A stretch of 64,000 nucleotides of DNA from Amycolatopsis suaedae (lineage in GTDB: Bacteria > Actinomycetota > Actinomycetes > Mycobacteriales > Pseudonocardiaceae). Below, piece by piece: positions 7,831 to 15,775 of the stretch. Position numbers and translations under genes: made by a program. The first letter of the stretch is position 1; each line of letters opens with the position of its first letter. Below the pieces are notes generated by a model. That model worked only from the letters and a program-made list of their open reading frames with translations. It made no database searches and was not told where the DNA came from. The stretch covers positions 248,001 to 312,000 of the forward strand of contig NZ_SFCC01000008.1 of NCBI RefSeq assembly GCF_004214935.1. The letters are read 5' to 3'.

Positions 7831-9339
7831 ATGACCTCCTACGTCGCCGCCATCGACCAGGGCACCACCTCGACCCGGATGATGATCTTCGATCACTCCG
7901 GCCGGGTGGTCGCCGTCGACCAGCGCGAACACGAGCAGATCTTCCCGCAGGCCGGGTGGGTCGAGCACAACGCCGAGGAGATCTGGGAGAACACCAGGGC
8001 CGTCGCGGCAGGCGCGCTGGCCAAGGGCGACCTGACCGCGGGCGACATCGCCGCCGTCGGCATCACCAACCAGCGGGAGACCACGCTGGTGTGGGACAAG
8101 GCCACCGGCAAGCCGGTGTACAACGCGATCGTCTGGCAGGACACCCGCACCGACAAGATCGTCGCCGAGCTGGGCGCGCTGGGCGGCGGGCAGGAGCGCT
8201 ACCGCGCGAAGACCGGCCTGCCGCTGGCCACGTACTTCTCCGGGCCGAAGATCAAGTGGATCCTGGACAATGTGGACGGCGCCAGGCAGCGGGCCGAGAA
8301 CGGTGAGCTGCTGTTCGGCAACATGGACACCTGGGTGCTGTGGAACATGACCGGCGGGCCGGAGGGTGGCGTGCACGTCACCGACCCGACCAACGCCTCG
8401 CGCACCCTGCTGATGGACCTGGACACGCTGTCCTGGGACAGCGAGATCGCCGCGGACATGGGCGTTCCGCTGTCGATGCTGCCGGAGATCCGGTCGTCGT
8501 CGGAGGAGTACGGCAAGGTCCGCGAGCGTGGTGCGCTGGGCGGCGTGCCCATCGCGGGCATCCTCGGCGACCAGCAGGCGGCTACGTTCGGTCAGGCATG
8601 TCTTTCACCCGGTGAGGCGAAGAACACCTACGGCACCGGTAACTTCGTGTTGCTCAACACCGGCACGGAGAAGGTCCTCTCGGACAACGGCCTGCTCACC
8701 ACGGTCTGCTACAAGATCGGGTCGAACGACACGGTGTACGCCCTGGAGGGCTCCATCGCCGTCACCGGCTCGCTGGTGCAGTGGCTGCGGGACAACCTGG
8801 GCATGATCGGCTCGGCCGCGGAGATCGAGAAGCACGCCCGCTCGGTCGAGGACAACGGCGGCGCCTACTTCGTGCCCGCGTTCTCCGGCCTGTTCGCGCC
8901 GTACTGGCGTTCCGACGCCCGCGGCGCGATCGTCGGGCTGACCCGGTTCGTCAACAAGGGCCACCTGGCCAGGGCGGTGCTGGAGGCCACGGCGTTCCAG
9001 ACCCGCGAGGTGATCGACGCGATGAACGCCGACTCCGGCGTCGCGCTGACGTCGCTGAAGGTCGACGGCGGCATGGTCGTCAACGAGCTGCTGATGCAGT
9101 TCCAGGCCGACATCCTCGGCGTGCCGGTGATCCGCCCGGTGGTCAACGAGACCACGGCACTGGGCGCCGCCTACGCCGCCGGGCTGGCCGTCGGCTTCTG
9201 GGCGAGCGAGGACGACATCCGCAACAACTGGGCCCAGGACAAGCAGTGGGACCCGGGGATGGACGAGCAGGCCAGGGAGAAGCAGTACCGGAACTGGAAG
9301 AAGGCGGTCACCAAGACCTTCGACTGGGTGGAGGACTGA
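7831..9339 (+). CDS. glpK: Glycerol kinase
   Basis: 502 residues, full length. Phosphorylates glycerol to glycerol-3-phosphate with ATP, trapping what enters through GlpF. FGGY-family features: [14 protein letters not shown] near residue 8, [12 protein letters not shown], the glycerol-binding GITNQRETT, the ATP-site [11 protein letters not shown], and [19 protein letters not shown] near residue 410. The ATG follows a GGGAGA ribosome binding site at suitable spacing. Its 3' end overlaps the convergent glyoxalase-fold gene by 32 nt. Confidence 0.97.
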   Translation: MTSYVAAIDQGTTSTRMMIFDHSGRVVAVDQREHEQIFPQAGWVEHNAEEIWENTRAVAAGALAKGDLTAGDIAAVGITNQRETTLVWDKATGKPVYNAIVWQDTRTDKIVAELGALGGGQERYRAKTGLPLATYFSGPKIKWILDNVDGARQRAENGELLFGNMDTWVLWNMTGGPEGGVHVTDPTNASRTLLMDLDTLSWDSEIAADMGVPLSMLPEIRSSSEEYGKVRERGALGGVPIAGILGDQQAATFGQACLSPGEAKNTYGTGNFVLLNTGTEKVLSDNGLLTTVCYKIGSNDTVYALEGSIAVTGSLVQWLRDNLGMIGSAAEIEKHARSVEDNGGAYFVPAFSGLFAPYWRSDARGAIVGLTRFVNKGHLARAVLEATAFQTREVIDAMNADSGVALTSLKVDGGMVVNELLMQFQADILGVPVIRPVVNETTALGAAYAAGLAVGFWASEDDIRNNWAQDKQWDPGMDEQAREKQYRNWKKAVTKTFDWVED

Positions 9340-10069
9340 CCAGCCCGAGCATCGTGCCCTGGTTGTCGGCGCCCACGGCCAGACGTGACCCCTGAGCGTC
9401 GTCGAACGGGGGAACGAGCATCCGGCCACCCAGGGAGGCCAGCTTCTCCGTCGCCACGTCGACGTCGGCGACGGAGAAGTAGGTCACCCAGTGCGCCGGC
9501 ACCTCGCCGAGCGTGTCGGCGGGCAGCTCACCCAGCCCGCACACCGGCTCGCCGCCGGTGGTCAGGCCCAGGTAGCGGAAGCCGGGGACCGACATGTCGA
9601 TCGTGCCGTAGCCGAACACGCCGGTGTAGAACGTGACGGCGGCGTCGAGCTCGTCGGTGAGGCACTCGTTCCAGGCCATCGCCCCCGTGCCGGTCGCCAC
9701 CGGCGGGCCCGCGGGCTGCCAGAGGCCCACCGCCGCGCCGGCCGGGTCGACGGCCACGGCCAGGCTGCCCCCGGGGACGTCTCGCGGCGGGACGAGGATG
9801 CTGCCCGCCGCCGGGCCGACCCTGGCCGCGGCGGCGGCCAGGTCGGGCACGGCGAGGTAGGTCGTCCAGAGGGTGTCCGGCCCCTGCGAGATCCCCGCGG
9901 CGGGCAGGCCGCCGAGGGTGCAGACCAGGTGGACGGCGTCGCCGTCGTCGTACTCGCCGAACTCCCAGCCCAGCAGCGGCCCGTAGAACCCGGCGGCCAG
10001 CTCGCGGTCAGGGACCGTCAGCCCTGCCCAGCAGGGCGTGCCCGAAGCGGTCTCGGCGCTCGACGCCAT
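9308..10069 (-). CDS. VOC (glyoxalase/bleomycin-resistance fold) protein with two domains
   Basis: 253 residues containing two vicinal-oxygen-chelate repeats: residues about 10-118 ([25 protein letters not shown]) and about 133-245 ([24 protein letters not shown]). Such tandem proteins fold like glyoxalase I and bind a metal in the cleft, but the usual His/Glu ligands are only partly evident and the substrate is unknown. The second half ends with the repeated phrase [20 protein letters not shown]. It stands alone between the glycerol genes and the sortase cluster, and its last 32 nt overlap the glpK 3' end convergently. Confidence 0.8.
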   Translation of the reverse strand: MASSAETASGTPCWAGLTVPDRELAAGFYGPLLGWEFGEYDDGDAVHLVCTLGGLPAAGISQGPDTLWTTYLAVPDLAAAAARVGPAAGSILVPPRDVPGGSLAVAVDPAGAAVGLWQPAGPPVATGTGAMAWNECLTDELDAAVTFYTGVFGYGTIDMSVPGFRYLGLTTGGEPVCGLGELPADTLGEVPAHWVTYFSVADVDVATEKLASLGGRMLVPPFDDAQGSRLAVGADNQGTMLGLVSPPPSRRSW

Positions 10070-10174
10070 CGCGGGGACTCCAGTCGTCGCGGGAGGCCCC
10101 CGAGTCTGCCACCACCGGCCGCGATTCCCGGAGAAGAATCAGTTGCGGTTGGTTGAATACCCGAGTGGGTGAAT

Positions 10175-10774
10175 TCAGGTCAACTTTGCGTAGACGATCA
10201 CGTTGTCGCGATAACTGCGGGCGTCACGGTCGAAACTGCCGCCGCAGGTGATCAACCGCAGTTCCGGTGCGTCGGTGTCGCCGTAGACGGCGTCGGTCGG
10301 GAACTCCTTCTTGGCCACCTGGTCGACCCGGTCGACGACGAACCGCGCGACCGTGCCGTCCTTGCGGCTGATCGTGACCTCGTCACCGGGGACCAGCTCG
10401 TGCAGGCGGAAGAAGATGCCCTTCTGCTTGTTGCCGTCGACGTGGCCGAGCACCACCGCCGGACCGACCTCGCCCGGCGTCGGGCCGTAGGTGTACCAGC
10501 CCGCCTGCATGGGCTCGGTGACCGGCGGGACCTGGACGGTGTTGTCGGCGTTGAGCCCCAGCCCGACCAGCGTCGAGTGTGCGCCGATCCGCGGAATGTC
10601 GATGGACTCGGGCTCGGCCTTGGGCATCCCGGCCGGCGGCGCGCCGGTCGCGGGCGGTCGGGCCGGTGCCGGCGCGGCTGGTGGCGCGCCCGCCCCGCCG
10701 CAGCCCGCGACCAGCGCCAGCGCGGCGAGCAGGGCGGCCACCAGCCGGACCGACCCCCAGTCCCTAATGGACAT
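10175..10774 (-). CDS. Class F sortase (transpeptidase), lipoprotein-like N-terminus
   Basis: 199 residues. Cysteine transpeptidase that cleaves a C-terminal sorting signal and links the protein to an envelope acceptor. Visible: N-terminal hydrophobic segment ending in LVAGC25 (lipobox-like), Pro/Ala linker, then the sortase beta-barrel with catalytic His111 (VLGHVDG), Cys177 (RLITCGG) and Arg189 (YRDNVIVYA). The compact core and the TCGG context fit class F. The ATG overlaps the end of the upstream secreted-protein gene by 11 nt, so synthesis is coupled. Three upstream genes encode likely substrates sharing an ETG motif. Confidence 0.85.
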   Translation of the reverse strand: MSIRDWGSVRLVAALLAALALVAGCGGAGAPPAAPAPARPPATGAPPAGMPKAEPESIDIPRIGAHSTLVGLGLNADNTVQVPPVTEPMQAGWYTYGPTPGEVGPAVVLGHVDGNKQKGIFFRLHELVPGDEVTISRKDGTVARFVVDRVDQVAKKEFPTDAVYGDTDAPELRLITCGGSFDRDARSYRDNVIVYAKLT

Positions 10775-11339
10775 TCGAGTCGTTCTTGCGCCTGCGGTAG
10801 GCGTACACCCCGACGCCGGCCGCCACGGCGAGCGTGGTCGCGCCGAACAGCGCGGCGACGATGCCGGCGTAGGCGGACGGGTCCGCCGGACCGGAACCGG
10901 TCTCGACCCCGCCGCTGGGCACCTTGGCGACCTGGCCGGGCTGCGGCTTGGCCGGCTTGGCCGGCTCGGTGCCCAGCACGGTGAACGTGGCCGAGCCCTT
11001 ACGCTCCGGCTTGTTCCTGGCCGAGCAGGTGACGTCGACCGAGTACTTGCCCGGCTTGACGTCCTTCACCGTGCCGGAGGCCCGGTCCGACGTGCCTGCC
11101 GACTTCAGGTCGATCGCCGTGGACGTCACCTGGGAGTACCAGGCCTGCCCGGGCACCTGGCAGTTGAAGGTGACCGTGACGGCGGCGCCCGGCTTTCCCG
11201 TGCCCGGGCTGACCTTCACGCTCAGCTTGGGCGCCGGCGGCGGCTTCGGCTCGCTGGTCTCCTGTGCCAGTGCGGCGGCCGGCGCGAGCAGCAGCGCTCC
11301 GGTGAGCAGACCGGTCGCGGTGATTCTGGTGATGTTCAT
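10764..11339 (-). CDS. Secreted Ig-like protein with ETG motif and C-terminal membrane anchor
   Basis: 191 residues from ATG 11339 (the open frame runs further upstream without a better start). Signal peptide about residues 1-26 (ending PAAALAQ), a single beta-rich domain of about 95 residues with two cysteines (C60, C105), a Pro/Lys linker, then VPSGGVETGSGP (ETG at 146-148), a hydrophobic helix (about 158-180) and YRRRKN tail. This layout of motif, helix and positive tail is that of a sortase substrate, although the motif is not LPxTG. It overlaps the sortase start by 11 nt. Paralogous to the next gene (same signal peptide style and domain). Confidence 0.8.
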   Translation of the reverse strand: MNITRITATGLLTGALLLAPAAALAQETSEPKPPPAPKLSVKVSPGTGKPGAAVTVTFNCQVPGQAWYSQVTSTAIDLKSAGTSDRASGTVKDVKPGKYSVDVTCSARNKPERKGSATFTVLGTEPAKPAKPQPGQVAKVPSGGVETGSGPADPSAYAGIVAALFGATTLAVAAGVGVYAYRRRKNDSNVH

Positions 11340-11353
11340 GGTGTTCTCCCCTC

Positions 11354-11812
11354 TCACTTCGGTCCGCCGCCGGTCTCCACACCCCCGGCAGGCACCTTCA
11401 CGACCTGGCCGGGCTTCTTGGCCGGTGCGGGCTGGAGCTGCTCGGCGCCGAGGACGGTGAAGGTGGCCGAGCCCTCGCGGCGGGAGCCGCCCTTGTACTG
11501 GCAGAGCACGTCGATGGAGTACTCGCCGGGCTTGACGTTTTTCACCGTGCCGGTCGCCTTGTCGGAGGCTGGGCTGGACTTGATGTCGATCGCGCCGGAC
11601 GACGGGTAGCCGTACCACGCCGCGCCCTCGACCTGGCAGTCGTAGCTGATCGACACCTTCGTGCCCGGCTTTCCCTTGCTGGGACTGACTTTCACGGTCA
11701 GCTGCGGCCCCGGCGGCTTGCTCGGCGAGGTGGGCGCCTGCGCCAGCGCGGCCGGCGTCAGCAGCAGTGTCCCGGCCAGCAAACCCGCCGCGGTGAGTCT
11801 GGTGATGGTCAT
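11354..11812 (-). CDS. Secreted Ig-like protein ending directly after the ETG motif
   Basis: 152 residues from ATG 11812. Signal peptide (MTITRLTAAGLLAGTLLL...), then a domain clearly paralogous to the neighbour at 10764 (shared VKVSP, GKPG, AIDIKS/AIDLKS, KPGEYSIDV, GSATFTVLG). It carries the same linker motif VPAGGVETGGGP but stops one residue later (PK), with no membrane helix or basic tail. No remnant of an anchor is found in the 14 nt before the next gene. It could be a released form of its paralog or a truncated copy. Confidence 0.8.
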   Translation of the reverse strand: MTITRLTAAGLLAGTLLLTPAALAQAPTSPSKPPGPQLTVKVSPSKGKPGTKVSISYDCQVEGAAWYGYPSSGAIDIKSSPASDKATGTVKNVKPGEYSIDVLCQYKGGSRREGSATFTVLGAEQLQPAPAKKPGQVVKVPAGGVETGGGPK

Positions 11813-11926
11813 GGGTGTTCCCCTTGTTCGCGCGGGATCCGGCGCGGCCGGACCACTCCCCTGTGCCCTCGCTGCGATGTACACGCCGGTGCCGGCCGCG
11901 AGGTTGCCCGCGGCCGGCACCGTTAC

Positions 11927-12463
11927 TCAGCCGTGTTCGCGGCGCCGGGCCGCGAACCACACGCCGCCACCCACGACGGCGAGCGCCCCGGCACCGGCGA
12001 GCAGGCCGGTGTAGGAGGCCGGGTCCTCCGGTCCGGCACCGGTCTCGGCCGCGCCGATCGGCACCTTGGCGACCTGCTTGGGCGCGGCCTGCTTCGTGAC
12101 CGGCGCCTTGGCCTTGACGGTCACCTTGGCCGGCAACCGCTTACCCTCGCAGACCAACATGAACTGATGGGTGCCGGGCTTGGCCTCGCCGGTGACCCGG
12201 TAGGTGACCTTCACGTCCTTCCAGCCGTCGTGGTGAGTCGAGTCGTCGGCCACCTTCCTGAATCCGGCTGGGTGATTCACCAGGAAGTTGTACGGACTGA
12301 CGCAACGCCCGCTAGCGGTCACGGTGTCACCGACCGACACGGTGACCGGGGACACCCTGAAGCCGGTCTTGCCGGGAGCCGCGTCCTGCGCCAAGGCGAC
12401 GCCTGGCCCCAGCAGCAGGGCTCCGCCGACGAGAGCGGCCACGACGATGTTCTTGCGATTCAT
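11927..12463 (-). CDS. Secreted protein with ETG motif and C-terminal membrane anchor
   Basis: 178 residues from ATG 12463, preceded by AGGAG. Signal peptide about residues 1-26 (ending GPGVALAQ), a beta-rich domain different from the two paralogs downstream but with two cysteines (C54, C105), a Lys/Pro linker, VPIGAAETGAGP (ETG at 140-142), hydrophobic helix (about 152-171), and AARRREHG tail. First gene of the four-gene sortase cluster; 12464-12707 upstream is non-coding and holds its promoter and the lpdA terminator. Confidence 0.8.
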   Translation of the reverse strand: MNRKNIVVAALVGGALLLGPGVALAQDAAPGKTGFRVSPVTVSVGDTVTASGRCVSPYNFLVNHPAGFRKVADDSTHHDGWKDVKVTYRVTGEAKPGTHQFMLVCEGKRLPAKVTVKAKAPVTKQAAPKQVAKVPIGAAETGAGPEDPASYTGLLAGAGALAVVGGGVWFAARRREHG

Positions 12464-12659
12464 TTCATCTCCTGAAAAAGACATGGGAGTGCCCCGGTTG
12501 GAATTGCGTTCTGCTTGAAACGCGGAAGCCGTTCAGAAATCCCCAGTCATCATTTCCGCTTCAGCGTTCCGACACCCCAAAGACGCCATTTCCCCACCCC
12601 AGGTTGCCGCCGGAAATAACGGAACGATCGCGGAATGAACCGGCAATCTTGACAAAAAT

Positions 12660-12690
12660 CGGCCCCCGGAAGGACAACCTCCGGGGGCCG
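12660..12690. terminator. Intrinsic-type hairpin downstream of lpdA
   Basis: Arms 12660-12670 and 12680-12690 (CGGCCCCCGGA and its complement) with a 9-base loop, 18 nt after the lpdA stop. There is no T-run on either side, as usual for actinobacterial hairpin terminators. It separates lpdA from the sortase cluster read in the same direction. Confidence 0.75.
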
Positions 12691-12707
12691 CACGCGTCCG
12701 CACGCGT

Positions 12708-14111
12708 TCACTCCAGGTCGTCGTGCCGCATCAGCTGGCGTCCGGCCTCGGTGATCGAGCCGGACATCGACGGGTAGACGGAGAACGTCAGCGCCAGGTG
12801 CTCGACGGTGAGCTGGTTCTGCACGGCCAGCGCGATCGGCAGGATCAGCTCGCTGGCCGACGGCGCCACCACGACGCCACCGATGACCACGCCGGTGGCC
12901 TGGCGGCAGAACAGCTTCACGAAGCCGTGCCGCACGCTCTCCATCTTCGCCCGCGGGTTGGTCGCCAGCGGGAGCATGATGGTGCGAGCGGTTACCTCGC
13001 CGGAGTCGATGACCTGCTGGCTGATGCCGACCGTGGCGATCTCCGGGTGGGTGAACACGTTCGCCGCGACGGTCTTCAGCTTGATCGGCGCGACGCCCTG
13101 GCCCAGCGCGTGCCACATGGCGATGCGGCCCTGCATGCTGGCCACCGACGCGAGCATGAGCACGCCGGTGCAGTCGCCCGCCGCGTAGATCCCGGACGCG
13201 CTGGTGCGCGACACCCGGTCGACCGTGATGAACCCGCCCGGGCCCGGCTCGATGCCGACGGTCTCCAGTCCGATGTCGGTGGTGTTCGGCGTCGAGCCGA
13301 CGGTCATCAGCGCGTGGCTGGCCTCGATGACCCTGCCGTCGGTCAGGTGGACCGCCACGCCCTTCTCGGTGCGCTCGACGCGGTCGGCGCGGGCGTGCTT
13401 GACCACCGCCGTGCCGCGCTGGCTGAAGACCTCCTCCAGCACCGCGGCGGCGTCGGCGTCCTCGTGCGGGAGCACGCGGTCGCGGCTGGACACGACGGTG
13501 ACCTTCACGCCCATCTCGGTGTAGGCCGAGGCGAACTCGGCGCCGGTCACACCGGAGCCGACGACGGCCAGGTGCTCGGGCAGTTCCGGCAGGTCGTAGA
13601 GCTGGCGCCAGTCGAGGATCCGCTCGCCGTCCGGCACGGCGCCGGGCAGCACCCTCGGCGTGGCGCCGGTGGCGATCAGCACGACGTCGGCGGGCAGCAC
13701 CTCGGTGTTGCCGTCGTGGTCGGTGACGGAGACCTTGTGGGTGGCCAGGCCCGGCTCGTCGTCGCAGAACCGGGCCTCACCGGTCAGCACGCGGACGCCG
13801 TCGCGCTGCAGGCGGGCGCGGATGTCGGCGGACTGGGCCAGCGCGAGCCCGCGCACCCGGCCGTGGACCGTGCGCAGGTCGACGCTGGTGTCGGCCAGGT
13901 CGGTGGCGATGCCCAGCTCGGCGAACCCGTGCAGGCTGGCCCGGGCGCCGGACGAGGCGATGAACGTCTTCGAGGGCACGCAGTCGTAGAGCACGCAGGC
14001 GCCGCCGACGCCGTCGCGCTCGACGATGGTGACGTCGGCGCCGTGCTGCGCGGCCACCAGAGCGGCCTCGTACCCGGCGGGCCCGCCGCCCATGATGACG
14101 ATCCTGGTCAC
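12708..14111 (-). CDS. lpdA: NAD(P)H:quinone oxidoreductase, flavoprotein disulfide reductase family
   Basis: 467 residues, homologous to mycobacterial LpdA (Rv3303c), which reduces quinones rather than lipoamide. N-terminal FAD motif IVIMGGGPAGYEAALVA; redox-site sequence GGACVLYDCVPSK with C39 and C44, so the CX4C pair is present here; NAD(P) motif VVGSGVTGAEFASAY; C-terminal dimer domain ending YPSMSGSITEAGRQL, which lacks the His-Pro-x-x-x-Glu catalytic dyad of true lipoamide dehydrogenases. The GTG 14111 is chosen for its GGGAGG 8 nt upstream; the open frame extends 15 codons further without one. Divergent from the gene at 14200, as lpdA and Rv3304 are in M. tuberculosis. Confidence 0.9.
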   Translation of the reverse strand: MTRIVIMGGGPAGYEAALVAAQHGADVTIVERDGVGGACVLYDCVPSKTFIASSGARASLHGFAELGIATDLADTSVDLRTVHGRVRGLALAQSADIRARLQRDGVRVLTGEARFCDDEPGLATHKVSVTDHDGNTEVLPADVVLIATGATPRVLPGAVPDGERILDWRQLYDLPELPEHLAVVGSGVTGAEFASAYTEMGVKVTVVSSRDRVLPHEDADAAAVLEEVFSQRGTAVVKHARADRVERTEKGVAVHLTDGRVIEASHALMTVGSTPNTTDIGLETVGIEPGPGGFITVDRVSRTSASGIYAAGDCTGVLMLASVASMQGRIAMWHALGQGVAPIKLKTVAANVFTHPEIATVGISQQVIDSGEVTARTIMLPLATNPRAKMESVRHGFVKLFCRQATGVVIGGVVVAPSASELILPIALAVQNQLTVEHLALTFSVYPSMSGSITEAGRQLMRHDDLE

Positions 14112-14186
14112 CTGTCGTTCCTCCCTCGAGCCGGTGGTGGTCGGCACGTCGTCCACCGTAGCCGGGCCGGTTCGGCACGGGGTCGC

Positions 14187-14192
14187 TAGGCT
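14187..14192 (+). promoter_or_regulatory. Putative -10 box TAGGCT, leaderless start
   Basis: TAGGCT ends 7 nt before the GTG at 14200 and no ribosome binding site is present, so the mRNA probably begins at the start codon. Confidence 0.55.
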
Positions 14193-14199
14193 GTCGCCC

Positions 14200-14652
14200 G
14201 TGCCCCTGTATGCCGCCTACGGGTCCAATATGGAACCCGCCCAGATGATGCAGCGTGCGCCGCACTCGCCGATGGCCGGCACCGGCTGGCTGGAGGGCTG
14301 GCGGCTGACGTTCGGCGGCGAGGACCTGGGCTGGGAGGGTGCCCTGGCCACGATCGTCGAGGATCCGGGGTCGAGGGTGTTCGTGGTCCTCTACGACGTC
14401 ACCCCGCTCGACGAGTCCCAGCTGGACCGCTGGGAGGGCGGTGAGCTGGGCATGCACAACAAGATCCGCCTGCGGGTCCAGACGATGGACGGCTCGGTGC
14501 TGGCCTGGCTGTACGTGCTGGACGCCTACGAGGGCGGCCTGCCCTCGGCCCGCTACCTGGGCGTGCTTGCCGACGCGGCCGAGGCCGCAGGCGCCCCCGC
14601 CGACTACGTCGAGGCCCTGCGCACCCGCCCCTGCTCAGGCATAGGCCCCTAA
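14200..14652 (+). CDS. Gamma-glutamylcyclotransferase-like protein
   Basis: 150 residues. The N-terminal YAAYGSNM is the signature of the GGCT/AIG2 fold, which forms 5-oxoproline from gamma-glutamyl compounds; the substrate in this subfamily is not established. The conserved acidic residue is probably in LGWEGALATIVED, and the later ELGMHNKIRLRV/YVLDAYEGGLPSARYL matches the family's C-terminal half. GTG 14200 is set by the YGSN position and the TAGGCT box. Same place and orientation as Rv3304 beside lpdA. The stop codon is immediately followed by the first repeat of the DUF559 cassette. Confidence 0.85.
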   Translation: MPLYAAYGSNMEPAQMMQRAPHSPMAGTGWLEGWRLTFGGEDLGWEGALATIVEDPGSRVFVVLYDVTPLDESQLDRWEGGELGMHNKIRLRVQTMDGSVLAWLYVLDAYEGGLPSARYLGVLADAAEAAGAPADYVEALRTRPCSGIGP

Positions 14653-14712
14653 CCCGCGAGTCTCGCCTTCAGGAACGCGAGTCTCGCGCTCAGGAACGCG
14701 AATGACGCGCTC
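14653..14712 (+). repeat. 60-bp repeat, left flank of DUF559 cassette (inverted partner at 15716)
   Basis: Three tandem ~20-nt units of the type AGGAACGCGAGTCTCGCGCT. The reverse complement of 15716-15775 aligns over all 60 positions with about 52 matches by eye. The block begins at the base after the TAA of the upstream gene. Confidence 0.9.
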
Positions 14713-14728
14713 GCGCCCAGTGGATGAG

Positions 14729-14756
14729 TTATCCACACCCTTTCGGGTTATCCACA
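14729..14756 (+). promoter_or_regulatory. Two tandem TTATCCACA boxes upstream of DUF559 gene
   Basis: Two exact TTATCCACA nonamers (14729-14737 and 14748-14756), same orientation, 10 nt apart, 61 nt before the GTG at 14818. The sequence matches the DnaA-box consensus. A third, weaker ATCCAC follows. A matching pair stands upstream of the second DUF559-type gene at 54214-54240. Confidence 0.7.
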
Positions 14757-14817
14757 GATTTCATCCACGTCCGTTCGGACGGTCACGCGCTCGTCACAAC
14801 GGGCGCACAGTAGGCAC

Positions 14818-15717
14818 GTGACTACTCTTCCGAACAGCGCACACGGCGCCTGCCTGCGCACCGACGCGATGCGGGTCTTCGGCAAACGAGCCCTGCGTGC
14901 GGCGATCGATCACGGCATCCTCGTGTCATTCTCCCGCTCCGTCCTGATGGACGGTAAACGTGCCCTCGAATTCCACACCCGGGCCGAGGCAGCCCTTCTC
15001 CACGCCGGTCCGGACGCCGCCCTCACCAGGAACAGTACCCTTCTGCTGAACGGCTGCACGGCGGCCGACAACGCTCCGATCGACCTGCTCGTGCCCTACA
15101 GCAGCCGGGTCGGTGACCGGTCCGGTCTGGTTGCTCACCGAGGCCGCCTCGACCCGGCGGACGTGGAGGAGGTCGACGGCCTGCGCACGGTCGTTGTCGA
15201 GCTGGCACTGGCAGACCTGCTCACCCGCGGTAGCCGACGTTCGGCCCTGGCCTGCGCCGACCAGGTCCTCGCCCGCGTGCCGGCCGAGGCACACGCGGGG
15301 TTCCTGGACTGGGTCGGCATGCGGATCGACGAGCGGGTCGATCCGAGGGGCCGGCGCCAGGCTCACGCATTGCTGGGTCTGGCCACCGGCCTACCCGAGT
15401 CGCCTGCGGAGAGCTGGACCCTCCTGGAGCTCGTCGACGGCGGCCTGCCGCCGCCGGTACCGCAATTCCCGGTGACCGACCTGGCCGGCCGCGTGGTGTA
15501 CCGGCTCGACTTCGCCTGGCCCGACCTGCGGATTGCCGTCGAGTACGACGGCTACGCCGCCCATTTGGACCGGCGAGGTCGGGACGCGCGACGGGACGAG
15601 GACCTGCGCCGGCGCGGCTGGATCGTCATCCGCGCCGACGCTACCGACCTGCACGACCCGAGCCGGCTGATCGCCGGCGTCCGGGCGGCCTTCGCCCGCC
15701 GGGGGTTCGCGGCCTGA
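14818..15717 (+). CDS. Orphan AbiEi-like / DUF559 (PD-(D/E)XK-type endonuclease fold) protein
   Basis: 299 residues from GTG 14818. The N-terminal two thirds resemble the AbiEi-antitoxin-like proteins of actinobacteria (DNA-binding type helical start, then the AALLHAG / IDLLVPYSSR / VAHRGRLDP / VVVELALADLL succession). The last ~90 residues are a DUF559 domain related to Vsr-like nucleases: YRLDFAWPDLRIAVEYDGYAAH, then RRDEDLRRRGWIVIRADATDL, with the expected acidic residues (Asp and E-x-D) and His. No AbiEii toxin partner is adjacent. It lies between the Rv3304-like and amidohydrolase genes, which adjoin in M. tuberculosis, and is bracketed by 60-bp inverted repeats; the stop codon TGA is at the edge of the right repeat. 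Biochemical role unknown. Confidence 0.8.
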   Translation: MTTLPNSAHGACLRTDAMRVFGKRALRAAIDHGILVSFSRSVLMDGKRALEFHTRAEAALLHAGPDAALTRNSTLLLNGCTAADNAPIDLLVPYSSRVGDRSGLVAHRGRLDPADVEEVDGLRTVVVELALADLLTRGSRRSALACADQVLARVPAEAHAGFLDWVGMRIDERVDPRGRRQAHALLGLATGLPESPAESWTLLELVDGGLPPPVPQFPVTDLAGRVVYRLDFAWPDLRIAVEYDGYAAHLDRRGRDARRDEDLRRRGWIVIRADATDLHDPSRLIAGVRAAFARRGFAA

Positions 15718-15775
15718 GCGCGAGACTCGCGTTCCTGAACACGACACTCGCGTTCCTGAGCGCGAGACTCGCGGG
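15716..15775 (-). repeat. 60-bp repeat, right flank of DUF559 cassette (inverted partner of 14653)
   Basis: Three tandem ~20-nt units on the minus strand. It starts inside the stop codon of the DUF559 gene and ends one base before the stop of the convergent amidohydrolase gene, so both genes end at the repeat. Arms such as GCGAGACTCGC are self-complementary, so it may also terminate transcription from both sides. Confidence 0.9.

Noticed and set aside
14729..14756. Chromosome replication origin suggested by TTATCCACA boxes
   Set aside because: Only two boxes, no dnaA/dnaN genes and no AT-rich unwinding region; the same arrangement recurs at 54214-54240 next to a similar gene.
14818..15717. 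AbiE type IV toxin-antitoxin system
   Set aside because: No AbiEii nucleotidyltransferase gene next to either AbiEi/DUF559-type gene; both are solitary.
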